A DNA stretch of 64,000 bases from Bradyrhizobium sp. CSA112 (GTDB lineage: Bacteria > Pseudomonadota > Alphaproteobacteria > Rhizobiales > Xanthobacteraceae), in assembly GCF_029051645.1 (NCBI RefSeq), contig NZ_JAACFS010000014.1, forward strand, positions 98,339-162,338, written 5' to 3'. The notes beneath the pieces were generated by a model that was not told the origin of the DNA, searched no databases, and saw nothing but the letters and a program-made list of their open reading frames with translations. Shown here in pieces: positions 54,066 to 62,985 of this stretch (position 1 is the stretch's first letter; the number at the start of each line of letters is the position of its first letter). Position numbers and translations under genes: made by a program.

Positions 54066-55445
54066 ATGTTATCCCGACGAAGTTTCCTTGGCACGGCAAC
54101 GGCACTCGCAAGCGCAACGGCGATCAGCGGCCGCGTGCAGGCGGCAAATATCCCGGAAGCGCCGATGATGGAGAAGGCGACGATGCAGCCGCCGCTCTAC
54201 CCCTCGAGCGGGCCGGAGTACCGGCCCGCCGTAACGCTCAACGGCTGGACGCTGCCGTGGCGCGTGAACGGCGACTGGAAGGAATTCCATCTCGTTGCAG
54301 AACCGGTGGTGCGCGAATTTGCGGAAGGCATGAAGGTCCATCTGTGGGGCTACAACGGCCAGTCGCCGGGTCCGACCATTGAGGCGGTCGAGGGTGACAA
54401 GCTCCGCATCTTCGTCACCAACAAGCTGCCCGAACATACGACCGTGCATTGGCACGGGGTGCTCCTGCCAAGCGGCATGGACGGCGTCGGTGGAGTCACG
54501 CAGCCGCATATTCAGCCGGGCAAGACGTTTGTCTATGAGTTCGAGATGAAGCATAGCGGGACGTTCATGTACCACCCGCATTCGGACGAAATGGTCCAGA
54601 TGGCGATGGGCATGATGGGAATGATCGTGGTGCATCCACGCGATCCCAAATTCCGTCCGGTCGACCGCGATTTCGTCTTCATCATGAGTTCGTACCTGAT
54701 CGACCCCGGCACCTATCTGCCGAAGGTCAACGAGATGACCGATTTCAACATGTGGACCTGGAACAGCCGCGTGTTTCCTGGCATCGATCCGCTGTCGGTT
54801 CGGCTTGGCGACCGCGTGCGTGTCCGCATCGGCAATCTCACCATGACCAATCATCCGATTCATCTGCACGGGCATAATTTCGCCGTGAGCTGCACCGACG
54901 GCGGATGGGTCCCCGAAACCGCGCAATGGCCGGAAACCACGATCGACGTTCCCGTCGGCTCCATTCGTGCCTTCGACGTTCTCGCGGACAATCCCGGTGA
55001 CTGGGCGTTTCACTGCCACAAGTCGCATCACACCATGAACGCGATGGGTCACGACGTGAGAAACCTTATCGGCGTATCGAGAAAGGAATTGGCCAAAGCG
55101 GTCGGCAAGTTGGCGCCCGATACCATGGTCATGGGAGAGCGCGGCATGGCGATGGGCGACATGGAAATGCCGGCCCCCGACAACACGCTGCCGATGATGA
55201 CCGGGACCGGGCAGTTCGGCCCGATCGAAATGGGCGGCATGTTTACGGTCATGAAGATCCGCGAAGGGCTTGCGCGTGACGATTACAAGGATCCGGGTCC
55301 GTACAAGTTTCCGAAGGGCACGGTCGCCTGGGAGGTCGATACACCGAAGACGGAAGCACCGCGGGAGAACAAGAAGGAGTCGGCAAAGCCGACCGAGATG
55401 AAGGCGGTGAAGGGAATGAAAGGCATGAAGGGCATGTCACACTAA
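54066..55445 (+). CDS. Tat-exported multicopper oxidase (CopA/CueO type)
   Basis: A 459-residue laccase-like enzyme. The Tat signal is MLSRRSFLGTATALAS, so it is folded before export. All copper-binding motifs are present: HWHG (128-131), YHPHSDE (169-175), HPIHLHGH (263-270) and HCHKSHHTM (316-324), covering the type 1, 2 and 3 sites. Met-rich tracts near 375-395 and the C-terminus (KGMKGMKGMSH) suit Cu(I) binding. It oxidises Cu(I) in the periplasm. I chose the ATG at 54066, with GGAG six bases before, over an ATG at 54054. Confidence 0.93.
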   Translation: MLSRRSFLGTATALASATAISGRVQAANIPEAPMMEKATMQPPLYPSSGPEYRPAVTLNGWTLPWRVNGDWKEFHLVAEPVVREFAEGMKVHLWGYNGQSPGPTIEAVEGDKLRIFVTNKLPEHTTVHWHGVLLPSGMDGVGGVTQPHIQPGKTFVYEFEMKHSGTFMYHPHSDEMVQMAMGMMGMIVVHPRDPKFRPVDRDFVFIMSSYLIDPGTYLPKVNEMTDFNMWTWNSRVFPGIDPLSVRLGDRVRVRIGNLTMTNHPIHLHGHNFAVSCTDGGWVPETAQWPETTIDVPVGSIRAFDVLADNPGDWAFHCHKSHHTMNAMGHDVRNLIGVSRKELAKAVGKLAPDTMVMGERGMAMGDMEMPAPDNTLPMMTGTGQFGPIEMGGMFTVMKIREGLARDDYKDPGPYKFPKGTVAWEVDTPKTEAPRENKKESAKPTEMKAVKGMKGMKGMSH

Positions 55446-55484
55446 CGAAACCATCAATCCAAACCCAACAGCAAGGAACCGACT

Positions 55485-55976
55485 ATGAAGACTCTCAATC
55501 GAACCGGCATCGCGCTCGTCGCAACATTGCTTCTCTCCGCCTCGGCCTGGGCCGGAGCGGGCCCTGCAGGACACAGTCACAGCCATGACGAGGCGTTTTC
55601 CGCCGGCGTGCCGGGCGATCCAAAGAAGCCGGCCAGGATCGTGCAGGTAACGATGAGCGAGACGGACGGCAAGATGATCTTTATGCCGGAGAAAATCCAG
55701 GTGAAGAAGGGCGAACAGGTGAAGTTCATGCTCCGTAACAATGGCGAACTGGACCACGAATTCATCCTCGCGACGACGGCGGAAAATCTCAAGCACGGCG
55801 AGGCGATGAAGAAGAATCCCGACATGGAGCATGACGACCCGAACGGCAAGCGGCTTGCCCCGAAGAAGACGGACGAGATGGTCTGGAAATTCACCAAGGC
55901 CGGCGAGTTCGAATATTCGTGCCTGATCCCCGGACATCGCGAAGCCGGGATGGTCGGCACGGTTACAGTCAAGTGA
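55485..55976 (+). CDS. Cupredoxin-domain copper protein
   Basis: A 163-residue periplasmic protein with a signal peptide (MKTLNRTGIALVATLLLSAS..., cut near AWA at 23). The plastocyanin-like copper site is complete: H91 in NNGELDHEF, C146 and H151 in SCLIPGHREAG, and M156 in GMVG. A His-rich start (GHSHSHDEAF) may add metal affinity. It could pass electrons or copper to or from the multicopper oxidase. It starts 40 bases after that gene's stop on the same strand. Confidence 0.88.
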   Translation: MKTLNRTGIALVATLLLSASAWAGAGPAGHSHSHDEAFSAGVPGDPKKPARIVQVTMSETDGKMIFMPEKIQVKKGEQVKFMLRNNGELDHEFILATTAENLKHGEAMKKNPDMEHDDPNGKRLAPKKTDEMVWKFTKAGEFEYSCLIPGHREAGMVGTVTVK

Positions 55977-56012
55977 CGTGAGTCAGGATCAATCGAAGGA
56001 AGGGAGTTGAAC

Positions 56013-56315
56013 ATGAATGCTAGTAAAGTCGCAGCCGCTGCCCTCGCGCTGTCGCTCATTTTGTCGAGCGCCAGCGCATTCGCGCAAGCGGCGATGGCCA
56101 ACGGCGAGGTCAAGAAGATCGACGAAGCTGCGGGAAAAATCACGCTGAAACACGGTCCCATCAAGAGCCTCGATATGGAAGAGGAAATGACGATGGTATT
56201 TCGGGTGCAGGATCCTGCGATGCTCAAGCAGGTGAAAGTCGGCGACAGGGTGAAGTTCGACGCGGAAAGAGCCCCAGCGGGCATCACCGTCACCAAGATT
56301 CAGAAGGGCAAGTAA
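56013..56315 (+). CDS. CusF-like periplasmic copper/silver-binding protein
   Basis: A 100-residue protein with a signal peptide (MNASKVAAAALALSL..., cut near AQA at 26) and a small OB-like barrel: GEVKKIDEAAGKITLKHGPI and MTMVFRVQDPAMLKQVKVGD. CusF uses His36, Trp44, Met47 and Met49. Here H47, M59 and M61 are kept, while the Trp position is M55 (LDMEEEM). Cation-pi contact with Cu(I) is therefore lost, perhaps with Met replacing it. GAAGGAAGGGAG precedes the ATG. This is the last gene of the copper operon. Confidence 0.88.
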   Translation: MNASKVAAAALALSLILSSASAFAQAAMANGEVKKIDEAAGKITLKHGPIKSLDMEEEMTMVFRVQDPAMLKQVKVGDRVKFDAERAPAGITVTKIQKGK

Positions 56316-56392
56316 GCGGAAAACGATCGGCGCCGCCTCACTTGACGTGCTGGTGGCGCCGATCGCGAAGCAAATGGGGCAGAGGAAAACGG

Positions 56393-57379
56393 ATGGAGAC
56401 GTCGTTGCGCCAGGCTGACGGAGTTGCGGCCCAACGAGTGCTCACTTTCGATCGTGGAAGCGGGATGCTGACTGGATCCAGCGTGATCGACCGCATCGCA
56501 GTGCTGGCTTTGCAGGCGGGGTCCGTCCTCACGCGGCCGTACGGACATCGCGGCTACAGGCTGGGTTGCAAGCTAGTTGCGACCGCCGTCGCGGAGCGCG
56601 ACATTACCATCAAATTGAACGAGGATGCCGCCTTCGCGTTTCCCTTCTGCGACGGATATTGGAGCAGAATGCTCAACCCGCGATACGACTATGAAGAAGA
56701 GATCGAGGCCTTCTTGAGGAATGCAGCAGACCACAGATACTCGTTCATCGATTGCGGAGCAAATTTCGGGTACTGGTCCGTCCTCGCTTCAAGCAGGCCG
56801 TGCGGCCGACAGCAGACCCTAGCAATCGAAGCGTCCTCGGAAAATGCTAAACGGCTGGGGACCAATGCTCTCTTGAATGGCGAGCGTTTCCGCTGGCTCA
56901 ATGCCGCCATCGGAGGCAAGTCGGGTGGATTCGCGCGCATCACGGGCGCAAGACACGAAGCCATGGAAACGCTGGCCCTGACACAGAACGAGCCTGACGC
57001 CGTGCCCATCGTGTCTTTGGATAGCCTTGCCGCCGAGGGGCTCATTGACGCAACGATGCCGGTCGTAATCAAGCTCGACGTGGAAGGCGTCGAAATCGAA
57101 GCGTTGAGTGGTGCCAAAGGGCTGATGCAGCGGGACTGTGTGGTCATCTGTGAAGAGCACGGGTCCGACCGCACGCATGGCATCACGCGCCACCTGGCCA
57201 CCGAACTATCTCTCAGTGTTTTCGTGTTTGATCCTTTCCGGTGCCGGTTCATCCGGCTCGATGGCATCGAGAGGCTAGACCGGATCAAGAAGCACGCGTG
57301 GGTCGGGTACAACGTCTCCGCTACGTCGAGCGCCTTATGGGAGGAACGATTGCTGTCGGCGACCTGGAAGCACCGATGA
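56393..57379 (+). CDS. FkbM family methyltransferase
   Basis: A 328-residue protein with the FkbM/methyltransf_21 motif I in FIDCGANFGYWSVLAS and VVIKLDVEGVEIEALSGAKG (the second Asp-rich region). Members methylate sugar, polysaccharide or antibiotic oxygens. It is followed 80 bases later by OpgC, so a cell-surface glycan substrate is plausible but inferred. AGAGGAAAACGG precedes the ATG at 56393. It is not clearly part of the copper operon. Confidence 0.85.
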   Translation: METSLRQADGVAAQRVLTFDRGSGMLTGSSVIDRIAVLALQAGSVLTRPYGHRGYRLGCKLVATAVAERDITIKLNEDAAFAFPFCDGYWSRMLNPRYDYEEEIEAFLRNAADHRYSFIDCGANFGYWSVLASSRPCGRQQTLAIEASSENAKRLGTNALLNGERFRWLNAAIGGKSGGFARITGARHEAMETLALTQNEPDAVPIVSLDSLAAEGLIDATMPVVIKLDVEGVEIEALSGAKGLMQRDCVVICEEHGSDRTHGITRHLATELSLSVFVFDPFRCRFIRLDGIERLDRIKKHAWVGYNVSATSSALWEERLLSATWKHR

Positions 57380-57458
57380 TGAGATCGATCGCCGCGCTTG
57401 GCATAAGCATTCCTTCCAGACCTCCAAGAAAATTACTAGAAAGCTTGTCAGCAATCTC

Positions 57459-58664
57459 ATGACTATTCGTGCAATTCTTCCTGCCGAAGGACGTGATTTA
57501 CGCCTCGACCTTTTTCGTGGTGTTGCGAACTGGGCAATCTTTATCAACCACATCCCGAACAACGCCGTGATGTGGATCACCACGAGAAGTTACGGCTTTA
57601 GCGATGCCGCGGAGCTCTTTGTGTTCATTGCGGGCTACGCGGCGGCCATCGTCTATGCCAAAAGCATGGTGACGCAAGGGTTCACTGCCGGAACGACCCG
57701 CTTGTTGGAGCGAGCCTGGCAATTATACGTTGCTCACGTGGTATTGCTCGTCATCAACCTGGCGGTGATCAACTGGGCCGCACAAACTTACAACGAGCCG
57801 CATCTTCTGGGTGAATTTAACGTGGCGGGGCTTACCGATGATCCGGTCCACACGCTAACGCAGGGATTACTGCTGAAATACAAACCCTTCAACTTCGATA
57901 TTCTTCCGCTCTACATCGTGGTGTTGGCGGCCTGTCCGCCGGCATTGTGGCTGATGCTCCGACGACCTGACGTTACGATCGCTGGGTCGCTCGTACTTTA
58001 CTTCGCAGCCCGACAGTTCGAGTGGAATCTTCCCGCCTATCCGTCGGGCGTCTGGTATTTCAATCCTTTTACATGGCAATTTCTCTTCATGTTAGGCGCC
58101 TGGAGCGCACTCGGTGGCGCCACGAGGATGCGGACGATCATCCGGTCACCGGCGGTCGTCGTCATCGGAACTGCATACCTGATTTTCGCGCTGTTGATGA
58201 CACTGGCGGGTCATTTTGAGGCGCTCGGGCAGCTCTTTCCTGAATGGCTTGTGCGCGTGTTCAATCCGAACGACAAGACGAACCTCGCGCCTTACCGGGT
58301 CGTGCATTTTATGGTCATCGCGGCCTTCGTCATCCGGTTTCTGCCCATCGATTGGCCCGGTCTGCAATCGCGCTGGCTTCGGCCGTTGGTTGTCTGTGGC
58401 CAGCGCTCGCTTGAAGTATTCTGCGTCGGCTTGTTGCTTTCGTTCGTCGGCCACTTCCTGCTCGATGTGGTCTCCGAGACACTTTTCACGCAAATCCTTG
58501 TCAGTATTGCCGGAATTGGACTGATGACGGCCGTTGCCTATTATCGATCCTGGTCGAAGAAACTGGACAAACGGCCGAGTCCGCCGGTGCCGAGATCCTC
58601 TTCGCTGGAGCCAACTGGCGGTGCGCGACGGAGATGGCAGCGCTCGCCAGATCGCGGCAGCTGA
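57459..58664 (+). CDS. opgC: OpgC protein (periplasmic glucan succinyl/acyltransferase family)
   Basis: A 401-residue protein with about 10 hydrophobic helices and the OpgC signature DLRLDLFRGVANWAIFINHI, near SYGFSDAAELFVFIAGYA, RVVHFMVIAAFVIRFL and CGQRSLEVFCVGLLLSF. OpgC adds succinyl or related groups to periplasmic glucans and acts in osmoadaptation. The last 35 residues (DKRPSPPVPRSSSLEPTGGA) are polar and disordered. It follows FkbM on the same strand. Confidence 0.85.
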   Translation: MTIRAILPAEGRDLRLDLFRGVANWAIFINHIPNNAVMWITTRSYGFSDAAELFVFIAGYAAAIVYAKSMVTQGFTAGTTRLLERAWQLYVAHVVLLVINLAVINWAAQTYNEPHLLGEFNVAGLTDDPVHTLTQGLLLKYKPFNFDILPLYIVVLAACPPALWLMLRRPDVTIAGSLVLYFAARQFEWNLPAYPSGVWYFNPFTWQFLFMLGAWSALGGATRMRTIIRSPAVVVIGTAYLIFALLMTLAGHFEALGQLFPEWLVRVFNPNDKTNLAPYRVVHFMVIAAFVIRFLPIDWPGLQSRWLRPLVVCGQRSLEVFCVGLLLSFVGHFLLDVVSETLFTQILVSIAGIGLMTAVAYYRSWSKKLDKRPSPPVPRSSSLEPTGGARRRWQRSPDRGS

Positions 58665-58991
58665 AGGCTCACAATACGAAATGGGACGTGGGGCATCGGA
58701 CAGCGAGAACGGTACTGAACCGCGCGACGGCGTTGAAAGAGGACCGCAATCGGGCCTGCCGCTTCGCGGGGGCCCCGCAATATCGACGAACTCGAACCAC
58801 GGTAACTGATGGTGCGAAATTTTCCCGCTGGATGCTCTGACGACTTTTCTCGTCTGCCTCGACGGACGAGCATGACGTCTACCATCCGGCGAAAGCGAAT
58901 ACGTTGGCTTGACCAGAGAGCGGCCGCGTTCTTCGTCCGGATGTTACCTTCCAAGAAGGCGACGGGTACCAAATATTGCTGCTGGCTGGTC
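58665..58991. other. 327 bases without a confident gene
   Basis: An open plus-strand frame runs through it into the DUF3859-type gene, but the residues before the signal peptide are Arg-rich and lack conservation, so I treat it as untranslated. Nothing else is supported. Confidence 0.4.
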
Positions 58992-59531
58992 ATGGGTTTT
59001 CGAAGAATGTCGATCCCGTTGCTCGCTGCGCTGGTCGCAGGCGGCACAGCGTTTGCTCAGCCTCATAAAAGCTACAAGCATCAGATCTTGCAGAAAGGAA
59101 TTTTCGATGCACAAGTCGTCTCGCACGCACCAGTCAGCGGCATCTGGCGCGTGCAGAACCCAAGGCTGGTGAAAGCGACCTCGAACATTCCGCTGCGCCG
59201 CAACCTACGGTTCGGTCTGCGATACTTGATTGCGGGCAGCGGCGGGCGGCATAGTGTGCCCGTCGAGTTGGTCACACGGTACCCATCGCCGGGAATACTG
59301 GATCGCGCAACCGGCGAGCACCGTCTGCAAAGCAGTCATAGGCTTGAAATCACCACGGGCGTAGTCGTCTACCGCGACTTCCAGTTCATCGAGGATGAAG
59401 AGTTTGTCCCGGGCAAGTGGGTGTTCGAGTTCTGGATTGAGGGAAGGAAGGTCGCCGAGGAAGCGTTCTGCGTCTTCGGCCCGAACGAACAGCGCCGCCT
59501 CGCCTCCGGCTGTGAGGAAGTGGGCAGTTGA
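58992..59531 (+). CDS. DUF3859 domain exported protein
   Basis: A 179-residue protein starting MGFRRMSIPLLAALVAGGTA, a signal peptide with a likely cut near AFA. The DUF3859 pattern is GIFDAQVVSH, LRFGLRYLIAGS, YRDFQFIEDEEFVPGKWVFE and EGRKVAEEAFCVFG, a small beta-rich domain of unknown role. Either ATG at 58992 or 59007 would work; neither has an ideal ribosome-binding site. It is downstream of OpgC on the same strand. Confidence 0.75.
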   Translation: MGFRRMSIPLLAALVAGGTAFAQPHKSYKHQILQKGIFDAQVVSHAPVSGIWRVQNPRLVKATSNIPLRRNLRFGLRYLIAGSGGRHSVPVELVTRYPSPGILDRATGEHRLQSSHRLEITTGVVVYRDFQFIEDEEFVPGKWVFEFWIEGRKVAEEAFCVFGPNEQRRLASGCEEVGS

Positions 59532-59789
59532 ATTTGCGCATCAGATGACGACGCCGACAGAAGCGCAGTTCCAAAACTCGAAATCACGCCGACCGATCGG
59601 CGCTACGGCATCATGATGCACGACGTACAGGATACGATAGCGATGGCTCGGGCATTGAGTCGCCGGAGGGGATCTCGCGCATCCGTCATCCAGATGCCAC
59701 GTCGGCGTGAGGCGGTATGATTTTTTACCAAGGGGCGGGCGCCCTGTAACCGAAACCGCTCCGGCAGCGAACAACTGGGGAGACGCCGG

Positions 59790-60391
59790 GTGACGACCAG
59801 CGAAACGGAACTCAAGGCGGAGCACTGCTGCGGCTCCTCTCCCATGGTGAGCCTGTCATCATCGCCGAACTTGCGGCTGCCGCAGGACACCCCTCCGATG
59901 TCGTGCAACGCGGGGTAGCTGGCTGGAACGACACCGAATACGATCGGCAAGGCCGCATCGTTGGCTGGGGCCTGACCCTGCGTCCCACTCCGCACAGCTT
60001 CAGCGTCGACGGCGCGCACTTGTATACGTGGTGTGCGCTGGACACCCTGTTCTTCCCGGCCGTGATTGGCCGTCCGGCGCGTATCGAATCTCCCTGCGCG
60101 GCCACCGGCATTCCCATCAAGCTCACGGTCGATCCGACATCCGGCGTCAGCGCGCTCGACCCGCCCACTGCCGTCGTCTCGATTGTCACGCCGGAACAGG
60201 TGAGCTCCGTCCGCACCGCCTTCTGCAACCCCGGCCGCTTCTTTGCCACGCCCGATGCAGCGCGCGCCTGGCAACGCAAGTATCCAGGAATGGACGTGCT
60301 CAGCGTGGTCGATGCCCACCGAGCGAGCAGCCCCCTCAGCGAGATGCTTCTCGATGACAGCGCTCCGCCACTTCAACACGGTTTAGAATGA
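59790..60391 (+). pseudogene. merB: Alkylmercury lyase (MerB) with a 1-base frameshift near the start
   Basis: The main frame reads HGEPVIIAELAAAAGHP, QGRIVGWGLTLRPTPHSFSV, LYTWCALDTLFFPAVIGRPA, VESPC-like ESPCAATGIP and VRTAFCNPGRFFAT. The Cys residues of TWCALDT, ESPC and FCNP match the catalytic trio of organomercurial lyase, which cuts C-Hg bonds. An N-terminal start, GTG at 59790 with GGGGAG before it, reads TTSETELKA and then loses frame near 59815, where one base is missing. A GTG at 59903 could still make a 162-residue protein without the N-terminal helix. Confidence 0.78.
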
Positions 60392-60529
60392 TCCGGAGAT
60401 CGCTGAAGATCGGTGTTGGGTCGATGCTGTCGAAAAAGGGGGCTTGAGAAGCCGAGCGAACAGTGATTCCTGCTTCAGAGGCGCCAGGAGAGTCGGCGAT
60501 GATGGGGCGGCAGGAGCGGGCTCACTCAG

Positions 60530-60740
60530 CGGATGAGCGAGGCGGGCTTGATTGGCCATCTGGTCTTCAAGGGCGGAACGATGCTGCGGAAGATGATCTT
60601 CGGGCAGGCAGGCCGCCTGTCGACCGACCTGGATTTCGTGGTCCTTCGGCGGACGGAATCGTTGCCAACGACTTGGCGCTCAAGATCGCTTCCGTTTTCG
60701 GCGACGATTATTGAGGTCTGAAATTCAGCCTAGGACGTCG
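60530..60740 (+). pseudogene. AbiEii/AbiGii nucleotidyltransferase toxin fragment
   Basis: The plus frame reads MSEAGLIGHLVFKGGTMLRK followed by GRLSTDLDFVV, the KGGT and DxD nucleotidyltransferase motifs of AbiEii toxins. After DLDFVV the rest of the domain (DGIVANDLALKIASVFGDDY, then TGA, then GLKFSL) lies in another frame with a stop, so both a frameshift and a nonsense change exist. No AbiEi antitoxin gene is seen. This is a decayed remnant. Confidence 0.7.
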
Positions 60741-60838
60741 ACAGCATGGGAAAAATACCCCTCGAATTTTTTCGCAGCACAAATCCAGATGCACCGAATC
60801 TGGAGCGAATTTCATCGCGGATTCAATGGGGTGGAGAA

Positions 60839-61039
60839 ATCGAGTCGTTCTTAGAGGTGCAGATCGAGTCGTTCTTAAAGTGAAAGCGAGTCGTTCTTTC
60901 GTTGTCCGCATGTGGGGACCACGAAAGAACGATTCGGCTAAGTGCTTGAATCTCCTGAGTCCGCCATTTTGAAAACGACTCGATTTTGACTTTAAGAACG
61001 ACTCGATCACCCTCTTTTTCGTTTTGAGAGCGACTCGAT
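60839..61039. repeat. Bidirectional array of a 15-bp motif around a 21-bp hairpin
   Basis: ATCGAGTCGTTCTTA occurs at 60839 and 60863 (24 bases apart), its shortened form CGAGTCGTTCTT at 60887, and the inverse copies at 60925 (one mismatch), 60974 (11 bases), 60993 (TAAGAACGACTCGAT, exact) and 61028 (one mismatch). So there are three direct and four inverted copies. Between 60887 and 60936, two 21-bp arms pair with two mismatches around a short loop containing GCATGTGG. No gene overlaps. This resembles an iteron- or recombination-site-like structure. Confidence 0.75.
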
Positions 61040-61281
61040 TTTGGAAGTCTCTCAAACCATTGAAGTATTTGGCGCGACTTTTTCTGCGAGCCGGCCGGTT
61101 TGAACGGCCTGTTCAGAGGCCTCTCGGCGGAGGCTCACGGGCGAGCTCAATCAAGAGATCGGTGACCCCTCGGCCTGAGCTTTCGAGATCAGAGACGTGT
61201 GCATCAAAAATCTGGCGTGTAGGTCACATTGGGGGATTCTGGATCGTCATGACGCTGTCTCCACCAGAAAGGAAGTCCCTC

Positions 61282-61752
61282 ATGACAGCTCCCCGACTCA
61301 ATCCGGCCGTCGCAGCTCCCGCGCTGATGAAGCTCTGGTTCGACGCTGCCATTGCCATTTCCAAGAGCCTTGATCCGAAGCTCGTCGAACTCGTGAAAAC
61401 GCGGGCTTCCCAGGTCAACGGCTGCGCGGTCTGCACTAACATGCATTCGACGTTCGCTCGCGACCATGGTGAAACGGAGCAGCGTGTCTACCTGCTTCCC
61501 GTGTGGCGAGAGGCGCCGTGTTACAGCGATCGTGAGCGCGCTGCGCTCGGCTGGACCGAAGCTCTCACGCGGCTCTCCGAAGGACCCGGGCTTGAAAGCG
61601 CTTATGAGGCGCTGAAATCGGAGTTCAACGAGGAAGAGCAGGTCGCCCTGACGCTGACGATCAATGTCATCAACGGGTGGAACCGCGTTGCCGTTGGCTT
61701 CGGCGGTTGGACTGAACCGGCGTCTGTGAAATCTAAGGCCGTCGTCGCTTGA
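61282..61752 (+). CDS. Carboxymuconolactone decarboxylase-like alkylhydroperoxidase
   Basis: A 156-residue AhpD-type protein with the redox motif VNGCAVCTNMHSTFAR, a CxxC pair with a following His, and helices TRASQ and RERAALGWTEALTRL. Family members reduce peroxides or act as decarboxylases. AAAGGAAG precedes the ATG at 61282. Its stop overlaps the sigma factor's start by four bases. ECF41 sigma factors are known to sit beside such carboxymuconolactone decarboxylase, oxidoreductase or epimerase (COE) partners, so the pairing fits. Confidence 0.85.
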   Translation: MTAPRLNPAVAAPALMKLWFDAAIAISKSLDPKLVELVKTRASQVNGCAVCTNMHSTFARDHGETEQRVYLLPVWREAPCYSDRERAALGWTEALTRLSEGPGLESAYEALKSEFNEEEQVALTLTINVINGWNRVAVGFGGWTEPASVKSKAVVA

Positions 61753-62651
61753 CCTCCCCCCAACCAGCATCCGAGGATGCAGCGGCCGTATTCGAGCCGC
61801 TGCGTCCGATGCTTGTCCGCGTCGCGTACCGGATGCTGGGGTCGGTGGCTGACGCCGAGGACATGGTCCAGGATGGCTTCCTCCGCTGGATGAGCACTGA
61901 CCGCAACGAGGTGCGCGAGCCGGCCGCGTTCTTGCGCCGAACGGTCACGCGCCTGTGTCTCGATAGACTGAAGATGGTGCGGCGGCAGCGAGAGACTTAC
62001 GTTGGTCCCTGGCTTCCAGATCCTGTTGTGGAAGAGGAACAAGTAGACGTCACATTGCCGCTGATGCTTGCGCTCGAAAGGTTGTCGCCGCTTGAACGGG
62101 CGGCCTTCTTACTGCACGACGTCTTCGGGTTGGGATTCGCGGAAGTCGCAGAGACAATCCAGCGCGACTCCGCAACCTGTCGCCAACTAGCAAGGCGCGC
62201 GCGCCAATGTCCGCGAGGCCAGGCCACGGTTCTTGGTAGAAAAACAGCGCGGACTCGAATTTGCCGAGGCATTTTTTGCCGCCTCACGCAGCGGAGATAT
62301 GAAGAGGCTTGGTGCGATGTTGGCGGCCGATGTCAGCTATTATTCCGACGGCGGCGGCAAACGTCCCGCGGCCATAGAGCCGATCCTCGGTTTCGATGCT
62401 GTTCAGGCGGTCAAGGCGGCGGGCGTGAAGCGGCCGTTGCTGGTCGCGACCCGGTTCATGAATTTCTGGCGACTCTCGTCCGGAACAATAATTCGAAACT
62501 TGTTCGTACCGGTTTCATCAACGGATTGCCCGGGTTCGTCTCGCTCGAGGCCGATGGTGAACTCTTGACGACTGCGCTCGAATTCGAGGACGGGAAAATC
62601 GCCGCAATCTACGTAGTTGGGAACCCCGATAAGCTGAGACATCTGCACTAA
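61749..62651 (+). pseudogene. ECF41-type (SigJ-like) sigma factor gene with two frameshifts
   Basis: The 5' frame encodes sigma-2 and sigma-4 (FEPLRPMLVRVAYRMLGSVA, DAEDMVQDGFLRWM, PLERAAFLLHDVFGLGFAEV). Near 62200 a GC-dinucleotide run (AAGGCGCGCGCGCCAATG) loses frame; the SnoaL-like tail continues in another frame (LVEKQRGLEFAEAFFAASRS, RPAAIEPILGFDAVQAV), then near 62400-62500 the first frame resumes (VHEFLATLV, SKLVRTGFINGLPGFV, ALEFEDGKIAAIYVV). Full-length protein needs two corrections. Either the gene is dead or the GC-run is an assembly slip. Confidence 0.8.
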
Positions 62652-62985
62652 GCAGCCCCTACGAACGACCGCAAAGGGCACGCCATGGCACTCCATTGCA
62701 GTTTGGAATCTTAGGGGGCGGTCGCCGTCATTCGAAGCGCCTGCAACGTTGCACAAGTCCGGAACCTGGCACTTGTCGAAGTAACGGGTCGAGCTGACAT
62801 GTCCGCTCATTGCGGCAAGCCAGACGTGGCCCTCAACACGCGGGACTTCCAACTCAGACATCCGGACTTAATAAGCTATTTGACTTTATCGTGACGATCG
62901 AAGATGTGGCGCACGCGAATCCAGCTCCAGACTTGCCCTTCCCTTATCACGCACTCGTTTTAGCCAATAGGATGCGGGCTCCGGC
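62652..62985. other. 334 bases without a recognised gene
   Basis: A minus-strand frame covers part of it but shows no family pattern or supported start. Nothing is called. Confidence 0.4.

Noticed and set aside
60839..61039. The repeat array as a CRISPR array
   Set aside because: Repeats are only 15 bp, spacers are 7-20 bp, copies are in both orientations, and no cas gene is near.
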